DNA from: Saccharothrix sp. NRRL B-16348
GTDB lineage: Bacteria > Actinomycetota > Actinomycetes > Mycobacteriales > Pseudonocardiaceae
Length of the DNA stretch: 64,000 nucleotides
Assembly: GCF_001280085.1 (NCBI RefSeq)
Contig: NZ_LGED01000001.1
Span: forward strand, 296,230-360,229
Direction: 5' to 3'
Below are positions 26,646-35,880 of the stretch, one piece after another. A program made the translations under genes and the position numbers. Numbering within the stretch: position 1 is the stretch's first letter; each line of letters opens with the position of its first letter. Below the pieces are notes generated by a model, which saw nothing but the letters and a program-made list of their open reading frames with translations, was not told the origin of the DNA and did not search any database.

Positions 26646-28270
26646 GGAGCGCGGGCGGCGAGCTTCGCCGACGCCGGGTCGGCCGCCGCCACCGCGCCGC
26701 GAGCCGCCAGCTGGCACAGGTCGAAGCTGGTCGAGGCGAGCTTCGCGCCCACGCCCGACAGCGCCGTGTGGTTCATCGACAGGCTCGACACGCCCAACCC
26801 GGTGAGCACGCACGCCAGCAGCGGGTCGGCGGCGGCTTCTCCGCAGACGCCCACCGGCTTGCCCGCGGCGATGCCCGCGTCGCCGACCAGCTTGACCATC
26901 CGCAGCAGGGCGGGCTGCCACGGGTCGTTGAGCGCGGCCACCGCGCCGACCTGCCGGTCCGCCGCGAACACGTACTGGGCCAGGTCGTTCGTGCCGATGG
27001 AGACGAAGTCGACCACGGCCAGCACCTCGGCGGCGTTCAGGGCCGCCGCCGGGATCTCGATCATCACGCCGGCGCGCCGGAGGCCGGCCGCGCGCGCCCG
27101 TGCCACGAACCACGCGGCCTCGGCGGCGGTGGCCACCATCGGCGCCATCACCGACACGTCGGCGTCGGTGTCGGCGGCGGCGAGGGCGATCGCTTCGAGC
27201 TGGCGTTCCAGCACGTCGGGGCGGTCGAAGGCGACCCGCAGGCCGCGCACGCCCAGCGCCGGGTTCGGCTCCGGGTCGGGCGCCAGGAACGGCAGCGGCT
27301 TGTCCGCGCCCGCGTCCAGCGTGCGGACGACCACGGGCTTGCCCGCGAACGGCGCGAGCACCGCCGCGTACGCCTCGCGCTGCTCGGCCACGGACGGCTC
27401 GGTCGCGGCGGACAGGAAGCAGAACTCGGTGCGGAACAGGCCGACGCCCTCCGCGCCGCCCGCCGCCGCGGCCACCGCGTCCGCGGGCGAGCCGACGTTG
27501 CCGAGCACCTTCACCCGGTACCCGTCGCGCAGCACGCCGACGCCGTTCCACTCCGCCCGTCCCGCGACGTGCGCCGCGCGGACCGTGCCGTCGGACGCCT
27601 GCACCACGCCGGTGTCGCCGTCCACGAGCAGGGCGGGCACGTCGAGGTCGAGCACGCCGCGGCACGCGACCACGGCCGGGATGCCGAGCGACCGGGCCAG
27701 GATCGCGGTGTGCGAGGTGGGTCCGCCCTCCTCGGTGACCAGCGCCAACACCTTGGCCGGGTCGAGGCCGGCGGTGTCGGCGGGCGCCAGGTCGCGGGCC
27801 ACCAGCACGGACGGCGAGGCCAGCGACGGCACACCGGGCGCGGCCACGCCGAGCAGTTCGGCGACCAGCCGGTCGCGGACGTCGCGGACGTCACGGGCCC
27901 GTTCGGCCATGTACCCGCCCGCGGCTTCGAGCGCGGAGATGAACCCGGCGGCGGCCTGGTGCACGGCCCGTGCGGCGGGCAGACCGTCGGCGGTCACCAG
28001 CTTCTCGGCCTGGGACAGCAACGCGGGGTCGGCCGCCATCGCCGCAGTCGTCTCCAACACGTCCTTCGCGTCACCGCTCGCGGCGGCCGCGCGTTCGTGC
28101 AAGCGGGCCACCACGACGTCCGCCGCGGGCCTGATCCGCGCCGCCTCGGCCGCCGGGTCCGCCGGCGCGGGCCCCGCCGGCGGTTCACCCAGGGGCTCGG
28201 CGACCCGGACCACCGGCCCCGAAGCCCGCCCGGAACTCACGCCGACACCACTCAGCCGCGCACTCGCCAT
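26639..28270 (-). CDS. ptsI: Phosphoenolpyruvate-protein phosphotransferase (PTS enzyme I)
   Basis: A 543-residue enzyme I of the sugar phosphotransferase system, which moves phosphate from PEP to HPr. The phosphorylated residue is His187 in GGPTSHTAILARSLGIPAVV. The PEP-binding barrel has FRTEFCFL, VVRTLDAGADKPLPF, GVRGLRVAFDRP and MIEIPAAALNA, and the catalytic Cys is in VGVCGEAAADP. The short length fits actinobacterial enzyme I. No ptsH or crr gene is adjacent. A DasR-type palindrome overlaps the -10 box and start codon, which points to control by N-acetylglucosamine-derived phosphates. Confidence 0.95.
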   Translation of the reverse strand: MASARLSGVGVSSGRASGPVVRVAEPLGEPPAGPAPADPAAEAARIRPAADVVVARLHERAAAASGDAKDVLETTAAMAADPALLSQAEKLVTADGLPAARAVHQAAAGFISALEAAGGYMAERARDVRDVRDRLVAELLGVAAPGVPSLASPSVLVARDLAPADTAGLDPAKVLALVTEEGGPTSHTAILARSLGIPAVVACRGVLDLDVPALLVDGDTGVVQASDGTVRAAHVAGRAEWNGVGVLRDGYRVKVLGNVGSPADAVAAAAGGAEGVGLFRTEFCFLSAATEPSVAEQREAYAAVLAPFAGKPVVVRTLDAGADKPLPFLAPDPEPNPALGVRGLRVAFDRPDVLERQLEAIALAAADTDADVSVMAPMVATAAEAAWFVARARAAGLRRAGVMIEIPAAALNAAEVLAVVDFVSIGTNDLAQYVFAADRQVGAVAALNDPWQPALLRMVKLVGDAGIAAGKPVGVCGEAAADPLLACVLTGLGVSSLSMNHTALSGVGAKLASTSFDLCQLAARGAVAAADPASAKLAARAPH

Positions 28271-28283
28271 GGTCTAGACCATA
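28269..28283 (-). promoter_or_regulatory. DasR-type operator (dre-like) overlapping leaderless ptsI promoter
   Basis: ATGGTCTAGACCAT (28269-28282) is a perfect 14-base palindrome that contains TGGTCTAGACCA, the core of DasR/NagR (GntR family) binding sites. On the minus strand it begins within a -10 box TATGGT (28278-28283) and reaches the ptsI ATG, which follows after 7 bases. A TTCACG hexamer 17 bases further upstream could be the -35. Binding here would block RNA polymerase directly. Confidence 0.75.
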
Positions 28284-28337
28284 CCCTCAGGTCGACGGGA
28301 CGTGAAGGACAAGCCAACGCCACCCGCCTCGAACCCG

Positions 28338-29246
28338 CTACCCCAGCAGCCCTCTCAACCAGCGCAACGCCGGCCCGGCCTGCGCCGCCTGGAACGCCCG
28401 CAGCGTCGGCAGCCCGGGCGGTGGCGGCAGCAACGACGAGTGGACGAAGTACCCGGCACTGGCCGCCGCGACCGCCGTCACCGCGTCCCGGTCCGCACCG
28501 CGGGCCAGCGGCGACGACCGCCAGACCTCCGCCGGCTCCGGTCCGCCCTGCATCGCCAGCGACGGCAGCAGCAGGGCCAGGTCGACCCAGGGCGCGCCCG
28601 AGCCGGCCTGCGGCCAGTCGACGAACACCACACCGGACGAGGTCAGCAGCACGTTGTCGGCACGCACGTCGCCGTGCACCAACGACGTGCCCGCGGCGGC
28701 CTCGGCCCACTGCTCCTCCCAGGACGCCAACTCGTCCAGCCGGGCCAGCGCCCACGGGTCGACGCCCGGCAACGGTTCGACGGCCAACGACCGCCACCCG
28801 GAGAGCGCGGCCTCGTCGGCCGCGATCGACGCGAGCCCGTCCGGCGCCCGCACCGACGCCAACTCGACCATGGCCGCGTGCACGCGGTCCCACTCACCCG
28901 CGGCCCACGGCAGCACGGGCGTATGGCCGACGACCTCCTCGAAGACCAGGGCCACCCAGTCGCCGTCGTCGCCGGACCAGAGCAGCCGGGGACCGGGCAC
29001 GAGCGGGGCGATCCCCACCTCCCGCCGGTGCATCCCCACGCTGTGCGGGTTGGTGGCAGCGCTCACGGCCTTGGCGAACACCCACCGCCCGTCGGCCAGT
29101 TCCAGCCGTGACGCGAGGCCCGGCGAGAACCCGCCCGCGCAGTTCACCGCCCGCACGACCGCCGATCCCAGCCCGCCCTCCACCGAGGCGCGCACGGACG
29201 CGGGCAGTCGTGCCCAGGTGAGCCGGTTGCCACCGATCCCTTCCAC
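28338..29246 (-). CDS. Aminoglycoside phosphotransferase (APH)-family kinase
   Basis: A 302-residue protein kinase-like phosphotransferase. The catalytic loop is LVHGDVRADNVLL (HGD with downstream Asn) and the metal-binding Asp is in VVFVDWPQAG. N-terminal strands include GGFSPGLASRLELADGRWVFAKAV, where the Lys would bind ATP. Members of this family phosphorylate aminoglycosides, choline, homoserine or other small alcohols; nothing here picks the substrate, and resistance should not be assumed. The start GTG 29246 was placed at the first conserved segment. It lies 32 bases after the ribokinase gene on the same strand, probably one operon. Confidence 0.85.
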   Translation of the reverse strand: MEGIGGNRLTWARLPASVRASVEGGLGSAVVRAVNCAGGFSPGLASRLELADGRWVFAKAVSAATNPHSVGMHRREVGIAPLVPGPRLLWSGDDGDWVALVFEEVVGHTPVLPWAAGEWDRVHAAMVELASVRAPDGLASIAADEAALSGWRSLAVEPLPGVDPWALARLDELASWEEQWAEAAAGTSLVHGDVRADNVLLTSSGVVFVDWPQAGSGAPWVDLALLLPSLAMQGGPEPAEVWRSSPLARGADRDAVTAVAAASAGYFVHSSLLPPPPGLPTLRAFQAAQAGPALRWLRGLLG

Positions 29247-29278
29247 GCCACGATGGTCCCGGACCTCACCGCCGGCTT

Positions 29279-30142
29279 TCACCCGGTTTTCCGCACCTGC
29301 TCCAGAGTCGGGTACGACGGTTGCGCGCCGGCCGAGGTCACGGACAGGGCGGCCACGCGAGCGGCGAACCGGGCGGACTCCTCCAGCGACCAGCCGGACG
29401 ACAGGCCGACCGCCAGCGCGCCCGCGAACGCGTCGCCCGCCCCCGTGGTGTCCACAACGGACACTTCGGGCGCACCCACCTCGACCACACCGGACGGCGT
29501 GACGACGGCCGCGCCGCGTGCGCCCAACGTGACCACGGCGGACTTCGGCCCCAGCGCCAACAGCCCTTGGAACGACGGGGCCAGCGACGCGGCTTCGTGC
29601 TCGTTCACGATCAGCGGGTCCAGCAGGGCCAACGTCGACGCGGGCACCTCGACCACCGGCGACAGGTTCAGCACCGGCCGGACGCCCCGGGACGCCGCCG
29701 CACCCACCGCGTGCGACACCGTCGTCACCGGCACCTCCAGCGAGCACACCAGCACCGACACGTCGTCCCAGGTCAGCGCGTCCACATCGGACACGCCCAC
29801 GTCGGAGTTCGCGCCGGGGGCGACGACGATCGAGTTCTCACCGTCCGGCGTCACGGTGATGTAGGCCAAGCCCGTTGGCCGGGACGACGTGCGCACGAAC
29901 CCGGTCCGCACACCCGACGACGACAACGACTCCAGCAGCAGTTCCCCGTACTGGTCCGCGCCCACCGCGCCGACGAACGCCACCGGAGCGCCCAGCCGAG
30001 CGGCGGCCACCGCGGTGTTGGCGCCCTTGCCCCCGGGCAGCACGACCGTGTCGCCGCCGAGCACCGTCTCACCTCCGGCGGGTCGGCGTGGCACCGAGAC
30101 GACCAGGTCGGCGTTGGCCGAACCGAGCACGAGAACAGTCAC
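29279..30142 (-). CDS. rbsK: Ribokinase (PfkB family)
   Basis: A 287-residue PfkB-type sugar kinase, probably phosphorylating ribose at O5 with ATP. The N-terminal strand VLVLGSANADLVVSV, the GGKGANTAVAAARLGA substrate motif and the catalytic DTTGAGDAFAGAL motif are all present. GTG 30142 was chosen because the family starts at this strand. A 13-base palindrome (30145-30157) sits immediately upstream and may be its operator. No ribose transporter is adjacent. Confidence 0.9.
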   Translation of the reverse strand: MTVLVLGSANADLVVSVPRRPAGGETVLGGDTVVLPGGKGANTAVAAARLGAPVAFVGAVGADQYGELLLESLSSSGVRTGFVRTSSRPTGLAYITVTPDGENSIVVAPGANSDVGVSDVDALTWDDVSVLVCSLEVPVTTVSHAVGAAASRGVRPVLNLSPVVEVPASTLALLDPLIVNEHEAASLAPSFQGLLALGPKSAVVTLGARGAAVVTPSGVVEVGAPEVSVVDTTGAGDAFAGALAVGLSSGWSLEESARFAARVAALSVTSAGAQPSYPTLEQVRKTG

Positions 30143-30144
30143 GG

Positions 30145-30157
30145 TGGCACTGTGCCA
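30145..30157. promoter_or_regulatory. Perfect palindrome TGGCAC-T-GTGCCA upstream of rbsK
   Basis: The 13-base inverted repeat ends 2 bases before the ribokinase GTG on the minus strand. The position suggests an operator that blocks initiation; a LacI- or GntR-type protein could bind it. No such regulator is in the window. Confidence 0.45.
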
Positions 30158-30238
30158 GGTCCCGGCGTGACCGGTTCGGTACCCGGTTGAGTAGTGGTAC
30201 GGATTCCGGATACACCGATCTCGGGCGACTCTGGTCAC

Positions 30239-32332
30239 ATGACCGGTACTGGGCAGGACCCCCTGATAAGGCTGGCAGACGAACTCGGGCACCTGGGCCG
30301 CCGCTTGGAGGCGGTCGGCCAGGAGCTGCACCGGGTCGGCAGCACCCAGGCGGTGGCGACGTTGCCCGCACCGCCCGCCACCGCGGCGGCCGGATCGACC
30401 GCCGGGACGTCCCCGACCAGCACGTCCGCGACCAGTGCGCCCACCGCCACGCCCGCCCAGCCAGCCGCGCCCGCCGCGCCTGCCCAACCGGCCGCTCAGC
30501 CCACTGCCGCCGCACAATCTGCCCCCGCCGGACAGGCCGCCTCGGCCCCACAGCAGACGCCGGTCCCACAGCCCGCCGCCGCAGCGGCCCAGACCGCGCA
30601 AGCCCCGGCTCACCCGACCGGCCCGGCCACGCACGCACCGGCCTACCAAGCGGCACCCCGGCCCGCGCCCCACCCGAGCAGCCCCGCGCAGTACACCGCA
30701 GCTCAGCACCCCTACGCGCCACCGCAGGCACAGGGCGCTCCGGGCTGGGGCCAACCCGCGCCCTACTGGCCGCCGACCCCTCCGCCGCCGCCCGGCCCCA
30801 CCCTCTTCGACCGCCTCGGCAAGGACGGCGCGGGCAGCAAGTTCCTCGCCTGGGTCGGCGGCGCGGTTACGCTGCTCGGCGTCGTCCTCCTCCTCGTCCT
30901 GGCCGTGCAACGCGGCTACCTCGGCCCCCTGCCCCGCGTCCTCGGCGGCGCCGCGCTCGGCGCCGTGCTGGTCGGCCTCGGCCTGTGGCTGCACCGCACC
31001 CCGGCCGGCCGCACCGGCGCGTTCGCCCTCGCCGCGACCGGCATCGCCGTGCTCTACCTGGACGTCATCGCCGCCACCTCGATCTACGAGTACCTGCCCG
31101 GTGGCGGCGGCCTGGCCGCGGGCCTGCTCATCGCGGGCGGCGGGCTGCTGCTCGCGCTGCGCTGGGACTCGGCCGCCCTCGCGATCGGCGTCGTCGCCGC
31201 CTGCGCCGTGTGCGCGCCCGTCATCACGCAGGGGTTCACGCCGCTGCTGGTGGCGTTCCTGCTGGTCCTGAAGATCGCGGCCAGCCCGGTGCACCTCAAG
31301 CGCGACTGGCCGTGGCTCGCGGTCACCGCGGGCGTGCCGCCGCTGCTCGCCTCGGTCCTGGTGATCGGCCGCACGGACGAGTACACGCTGGCCGGCATCT
31401 CCTTGCTGGCCGCCGTGATCGGCGTCGCCGCCGCCGTGCTCACGATCAACGTCCGGCCCGGCGACACCACCGCGCTCGCCCTCGCCGTCGGCTCGCCGCT
31501 GCCCGCCCTGCTCACCACCGCCGTCCTCGACCGCACCACCGGCGCGGGTGTCGCCGGCGCGGTCGCGGTGCTGATGCTCGCGTTGTGGGCGGCCGGTCGG
31601 CGCTCGTTGCCGAAGAACTTCACCGCGGCGGTCGGCGCGGTGGGCGTGTTCGCGTTGTTCCAGGCCACGACGATCGCCCTCGACGGCAGCACGCGTGCCG
31701 CGGTGGTGCTGGCGGAGGCCTTGGTGCTGGCGTTCCTGGCGAAGGTCCTCTCGTCACGCGGCCCGCTGCTCGGGTCGCTCGTGTTCGGCGCCATCGGTTT
31801 CCTGCTCACGATCGCCGCCGCCGTCCCGCCGCGACTGCTGCTGGACGAACCGTGGCGCGTGGACACTCCGGGGTTCCTGGTGTCCGGGATGCTGACCTCC
31901 CTGGTCCTCGGCGTGCTCGTGGTCGTGCTGCCGTGGGTCGCGACGGGCCTCGGAGTTCTCGGCAGGCACCCGTTCCCGTGGATCGTCACGGGTGTGGTCC
32001 TGCTGTACGCGGCGGCGGGTGTCGTGCTGTGCGGCGCGCTGCTGGTGTCGCAGGACGTGACCGGATTCCTCTTCGGTCACTCGATCGTGACGGTGTCGTG
32101 GACGGTCGCCGCACTGGTGCTGCTGGTGCGCGGCATCGACCGGAAGTCCCTGCGGGTGGCCGGATTGGTGCTGGTCGGGGCGGCCGTGGCGAAGCTGCTG
32201 CTGTTCGACATGGCCGCGTTGGACGGCATCGCCCGCGTGCTCGCGTTCATCGGCGCCGGTCTCGTCCTCCTGACGGCGGGCACGCGTTACGCCAAGCTGG
32301 TGGCAACTCGACGAATTTCGGCTGATTCGTAG
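30239..32332 (+). CDS. DUF2339 polytopic membrane protein
   Basis: A 697-residue membrane protein. The first 25 residues form a short helix (LIRLADELGHLGRRLEAVGQELHRVG), followed by about 150 residues of Ala/Pro/Gln-rich low-complexity sequence. From KFLAWVGGAVTLLGVVLLLVLAVQRGYLGPLPRVLGGAALGAVLVGLGLWL onward there are about 20 transmembrane helices, the DUF2339 pattern. ATG 30239 follows a -10-like GACTCT by 6 bases, with TTCCGG 17 bases further upstream, so a leaderless start is likely. Function of the family is unknown. Confidence 0.88.
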   Translation: MTGTGQDPLIRLADELGHLGRRLEAVGQELHRVGSTQAVATLPAPPATAAAGSTAGTSPTSTSATSAPTATPAQPAAPAAPAQPAAQPTAAAQSAPAGQAASAPQQTPVPQPAAAAAQTAQAPAHPTGPATHAPAYQAAPRPAPHPSSPAQYTAAQHPYAPPQAQGAPGWGQPAPYWPPTPPPPPGPTLFDRLGKDGAGSKFLAWVGGAVTLLGVVLLLVLAVQRGYLGPLPRVLGGAALGAVLVGLGLWLHRTPAGRTGAFALAATGIAVLYLDVIAATSIYEYLPGGGGLAAGLLIAGGGLLLALRWDSAALAIGVVAACAVCAPVITQGFTPLLVAFLLVLKIAASPVHLKRDWPWLAVTAGVPPLLASVLVIGRTDEYTLAGISLLAAVIGVAAAVLTINVRPGDTTALALAVGSPLPALLTTAVLDRTTGAGVAGAVAVLMLALWAAGRRSLPKNFTAAVGAVGVFALFQATTIALDGSTRAAVVLAEALVLAFLAKVLSSRGPLLGSLVFGAIGFLLTIAAAVPPRLLLDEPWRVDTPGFLVSGMLTSLVLGVLVVVLPWVATGLGVLGRHPFPWIVTGVVLLYAAAGVVLCGALLVSQDVTGFLFGHSIVTVSWTVAALVLLVRGIDRKSLRVAGLVLVGAAVAKLLLFDMAALDGIARVLAFIGAGLVLLTAGTRYAKLVATRRISADS

Positions 32333-32602
32333 CTCTCGGGATCCAAAACGGCCCGGACTGCGTCAACCTGGTGTAGAGGTCTACGTCGTCGGGGTACGAC
32401 CACCGGTGCTCCGGCACCGGCAGGGGTCCGGCGTCGGTCGTTTCGCCCCCCGAGCGACCGGCGCCGGGCGCACCGCCGCCGTTGCCGCCCGTCCCGCCGC
32501 CGCGGGCGGCAGCCAGACCCCCATCACCCGGTCCGGCACAAAAGGCACTCGTCCGTAGGACGAAGGTGGAACCCGACCGGGCGTCGGTGTTCCCATCCAG
32601 CC
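32333..32602. other. 270-base intergenic region
   Basis: The gap holds a short inverted repeat GTAGA-GG-TCTAC (32373-32384) and no credible reading frame with coding bias. It must contain the promoter of the beta-propeller gene. Nothing else is supported. Confidence 0.4.
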
Positions 32603-33616
32603 ATGTGGGGACGACGACGCACCGCAGCCCTGGGCACCGCAGCCGTCCTCTTCGCCGCCGCGCTCTCCGCCGCCGGCCAGGAGCGTTCGCACGTCGTCAC
32701 CGCCGCCGGCACGCCCGCGCCCAAGGCGTACGTGATCACGCACAACGGTCGGGTGCAGGTGCTCGACACCACCGACGGCCGGGTCGTGGCGACGGCCAAC
32801 ACCGGCGCGTGGACCACGGGAGCGGCGGTCGGACCCGGTGGCCGCCGGGTGTACGTGGTCAACGGCTGGGCGGGCGTGATCACGGCCGTCGACCCGGTGG
32901 CGGGCAAGGTCGTGGGCCGCATCGACGCCCGCGCGCGGCTGGCGCAGGCGGTGCTGCGCCCGGACGGCAAACGCCTCTACGTCACCGGCAGCGGCGCGGT
33001 CGCGGTGGTGGACCCGGTGACGTTCCGCCTGGTCGCGGCGATCCGGGCGGGCGGCCAGCCGCAGGGCATCGCGGTCACGCCCAACGGCCGCCGGCTGTAC
33101 GTGGCCAACGCGCAGGACGGCACGATAAGCGTGCTCGACACCGAGACCGCGAGCCCGCGGACCACGATCGACGTCGAGGGCATGCCGCAGCACGTCGCGG
33201 TCAGCCCGGACGGCGAGGCGGTCTACGTCAGCTCGCTCGACCTCGGCGAGGGCAGCGGCACGGTCTCCATGATCGACCCGCGCACCGACGAGCTGCGCTG
33301 GTCGACGCCGGTCGGCAAGGGCGCGGGCAGCATCGCGGTCACCCCGGACGGCCGCCGCGTCTACATCGCGCTGAACCGCCGCGTCGCCGTCCTCGACACC
33401 ACGACCCGCGTCGCGAAGACGTTGCGGCTCAAGGCGAAGGCGTTGGCGATCGCGCCCGGCGACCGCCGCGTGTTCCTGTCCAGCGGCAACACCGCGACCG
33501 TGCTGGACAGCGCCGACAACCGGGTGCTGAACACGTTCCAGCTCAGCGCGTTGGACAACGACGGCCGCGGCCTCACGGCCACGGCCATCGCGTTCGAACC
33601 GCTCGACCCGTCCTGA
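32603..33616 (+). CDS. Secreted YVTN-type beta-propeller protein
   Basis: A 337-residue exported protein. Residues 1-24 form a signal peptide (RRRTAALGTAAVLFAAALSAAG). The rest is six or seven beta-propeller blades with YVTN-like repeats: RRVYVVNGWAGVITAVDPVAGKVVGRI, KRLYVTGSGAVAVVDPVTFRLVAAI, RRLYVANAQDGTISVLDTET and later blades. Such proteins act as surface or periplasmic binding scaffolds; no catalytic motif is visible. It is convergent with the MMPL transporter, 11 bases apart. Confidence 0.88.
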   Translation: MWGRRRTAALGTAAVLFAAALSAAGQERSHVVTAAGTPAPKAYVITHNGRVQVLDTTDGRVVATANTGAWTTGAAVGPGGRRVYVVNGWAGVITAVDPVAGKVVGRIDARARLAQAVLRPDGKRLYVTGSGAVAVVDPVTFRLVAAIRAGGQPQGIAVTPNGRRLYVANAQDGTISVLDTETASPRTTIDVEGMPQHVAVSPDGEAVYVSSLDLGEGSGTVSMIDPRTDELRWSTPVGKGAGSIAVTPDGRRVYIALNRRVAVLDTTTRVAKTLRLKAKALAIAPGDRRVFLSSGNTATVLDSADNRVLNTFQLSALDNDGRGLTATAIAFEPLDPS

Positions 33617-33627
33617 GCGAGGACGGG

Positions 33628-35757
33628 CTACACGTGCTGTGGCAGCTTCTCGTCCTCCACCGGCGCGTCCTCGTGGATCGCCATCCGCTCCTGGATCCGC
33701 CGCAGCGGTCCGGGCGCCCACCACGCGGCGTCGCCGAGCATCTTCATCACGGCGGGCACGAGCAGCATCCGCACCACGGTGGCGTCCAGCGCGAGCGCCA
33801 GGATCATGCCGACGCCGACGAACCGCATCATCGTGATCTGCGAGAACGCGAACGCGCCCGTCACCACGATCAGCAGCAGCGCCGCCGCCGTGATCACCCG
33901 ACCGGTCTTCGCCAGGCCGGCGGTCACCGCCTCCTCGGTCGACGCGCCTCGACCGCGCGCCTCGACCATCCGGGACAGCAGGAACACCTCGTAGTCCGTG
34001 GACAGGCCGAAGACCACGGCCGCCATCAGCACCACGATCCCGGACTCCAGCGGCGCGGGCGTGACGCCGAGCAGCGAAGCGCCGTGCCCGTCCTGGAACA
34101 CCCACACCAGCACGCCGAACGTCGCGGACAGGCTCAGCGCGCTCATCACCACGGCCTTGATCGGCAGCAGCACAGACCCGAACGCCAGGAACATCAGCAC
34201 GAACGTCGCGCCCACCAGCAGCAGGATCATCAGCGGCAGCTTCTCGCCGATGGCGTCGAGGCTGTCGGTCACCGTCGCCGTGCTGCCGCCGACGAGCACC
34301 TCGTCGCCTGGCCCGTCGAGCGCGCGCACGTCCCGCAGCGCCTGCTTGGACGCGTCGCTCAACGCGTCCTGGTCCAGCCCGGCGTTGATCAGCCACACGC
34401 CGCCGGCGGGCTCCGCGGCGATCTGCGCCTCGCCGACACCGGGCACCGCGCCGACGTCGCCGATGAACCCCTGCACGTCGGCCTGCGACGGGTCACCGGT
34501 GATCACGATCTTGAAGCCCGCGTTGGACAGCGCCGCGAAGTCGTTGTTGACCGTCTCGGCGGCAACGCGCGCCGGGTTGCCCTCGGGCAGCACCTTCTCG
34601 GTGACCTCGCCGAACTTCACGCCGAGGAACGGCGAGCCGAGCGCGAGCAGGAGCAGCACGATCGGCAGCGCGAACAGCACCGGCCGCTTCATCACCCGAG
34701 CAGCGAGTCTGCGCCAGCCCTGCTCGGACGGCACTGTCGTCTGATTGCCGGCTCCGCCGGCGGCCTTCTTGCGCCACGGCATGGCGAGCTTGTCCACGCG
34801 GTGGCCGAGGACGGCCAGCAGCGCGGGGAGCAGGGTGAGCGACACGACCGCCGCGATCGCCACCGCCGACATGCCGCCGTAGCTCAGGGACTTCAGGAAG
34901 CCCTGCGGGAACAGCAGCAGCCCGGCGAGCGCGATCACCAGCAACGTCGCCGAGAACAGCACGGTCCGGCCCGCCGACATGACCGTCCGGCGCACGGCGT
35001 CCGGTGTGCTGCGGCCCGCCGCCAGCTCCTCGCGGAACCGGCCGACCATGAACAGGCCGTAGTCGATCGCCATGCCGAGGCCGAGCAGGCTGGCGACGTT
35101 GACCGCGAACGAGTTCACGTCGGCGACCAGCGAGACGGCGTGCAGCACGCCGAGGGAGCCCATGATCGCGAGGCCGCCGACCAGCACGGGCAGCGACGCG
35201 GCGACCAGGCCGCCGAAGATGACGATCAGCAGGATCAGCACGATCGGCAGCGAGACGGCCTCGGCCTTGGTGAGGTCGGAGGCGGACATGTCGCTGATCG
35301 CCTTCTGGGTCGGCACGAGGCCGCCGACCTGCGCGTCCAGCCCGTCGACCTGGAGCCGGTCGGCGATCTGGTCGTACTGCTTGAGCTGCGTGTTCGAGTC
35401 ACCCGACGTCAGCGTGATCACGACGAGCGACTTGCCGCTCGCCGGCGACGGGAACGGCGGCGACACCTTCAGCACGGCGTCCGCCGGGAGGTCGGACAGC
35501 TCGCCGGCGATCTGCTGGAGCTTGCCGGGGTCGGTGGTGTCGTAGACCACCAGCACGTCACCGCCCTGCCGGCCGAACGCCTCCTGCGCGACCTCGTTGG
35601 CCCGCGCGGCCTCGCTCGTCGGCGCTTCGTAGCCGCCCTGGCTGAGCCGGTCGAACACGCCGAGTCCCCAGATGCCGCCGACCACCGCCAGTGCCACCGT
35701 CGCGATCAACACCACCCATCTGCGGCGGTACGCCAGCGATCCCCACTTCGCGAACAC
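33628..35757 (-). CDS. MMPL-family (RND) membrane transporter
   Basis: A 709-residue transporter with the two-fold RND arrangement: a transmembrane helix, an extracytoplasmic domain and a bundle of five or more helices, repeated. Key segments include GLGMAIDYGLFMVGRFREEL in the first half and VVFGLSTDYEVFLLSRMVEA in the second, each with the Asp-Tyr pair that relays protons in MmpL3-type proteins. These transporters export lipids or hydrophobic compounds. GTG 35757 follows GGGAGGA by 3-4 bases. A divergent TetR-type gene and a clear palindrome in the shared promoter suggest drug- or lipid-responsive repression. Confidence 0.92.
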   Translation of the reverse strand: MFAKWGSLAYRRRWVVLIATVALAVVGGIWGLGVFDRLSQGGYEAPTSEAARANEVAQEAFGRQGGDVLVVYDTTDPGKLQQIAGELSDLPADAVLKVSPPFPSPASGKSLVVITLTSGDSNTQLKQYDQIADRLQVDGLDAQVGGLVPTQKAISDMSASDLTKAEAVSLPIVLILLIVIFGGLVAASLPVLVGGLAIMGSLGVLHAVSLVADVNSFAVNVASLLGLGMAIDYGLFMVGRFREELAAGRSTPDAVRRTVMSAGRTVLFSATLLVIALAGLLLFPQGFLKSLSYGGMSAVAIAAVVSLTLLPALLAVLGHRVDKLAMPWRKKAAGGAGNQTTVPSEQGWRRLAARVMKRPVLFALPIVLLLLALGSPFLGVKFGEVTEKVLPEGNPARVAAETVNNDFAALSNAGFKIVITGDPSQADVQGFIGDVGAVPGVGEAQIAAEPAGGVWLINAGLDQDALSDASKQALRDVRALDGPGDEVLVGGSTATVTDSLDAIGEKLPLMILLLVGATFVLMFLAFGSVLLPIKAVVMSALSLSATFGVLVWVFQDGHGASLLGVTPAPLESGIVVLMAAVVFGLSTDYEVFLLSRMVEARGRGASTEEAVTAGLAKTGRVITAAALLLIVVTGAFAFSQITMMRFVGVGMILALALDATVVRMLLVPAVMKMLGDAAWWAPGPLRRIQERMAIHEDAPVEDEKLPQHV

Positions 35758-35789
35758 GCGTCCTCCCAGGCAGATGGGCTACCGTTTGG

Positions 35790-35862
35790 GTGAATGGCGT
35801 CAACTACGTAAACACCGTTCACTCGACCGTCCCGAAGTTATACCCGGGTGAACAGCGCTCAC
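35790..35862. promoter_or_regulatory. TetR operator pair and -10 box between MMPL and TetR genes
   Basis: GTGAATGGCGT (35790-35800) and ACACCGTTCAC (35812-35822) are inverted arms matching at 9 of 11 positions with an 11-base spacer. A related second site, GTGA-ACAGCGC-TCAC, lies at 35848-35862. A -10 box TTATAC (35838-35843) reading toward the regulator lies between them, and the first site covers its -35 area. The layout fits autoregulation plus repression of the transporter. Confidence 0.65.
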
Positions 35863-35880
35863 AACCTGATTGGGTGACTT

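Noticed and set aside
28338..29246. Antibiotic resistance gene (aminoglycoside kinase)
   Set aside because: The APH fold is shared by many kinases of small alcohols, and the operon with a ribokinase favours a metabolic role.
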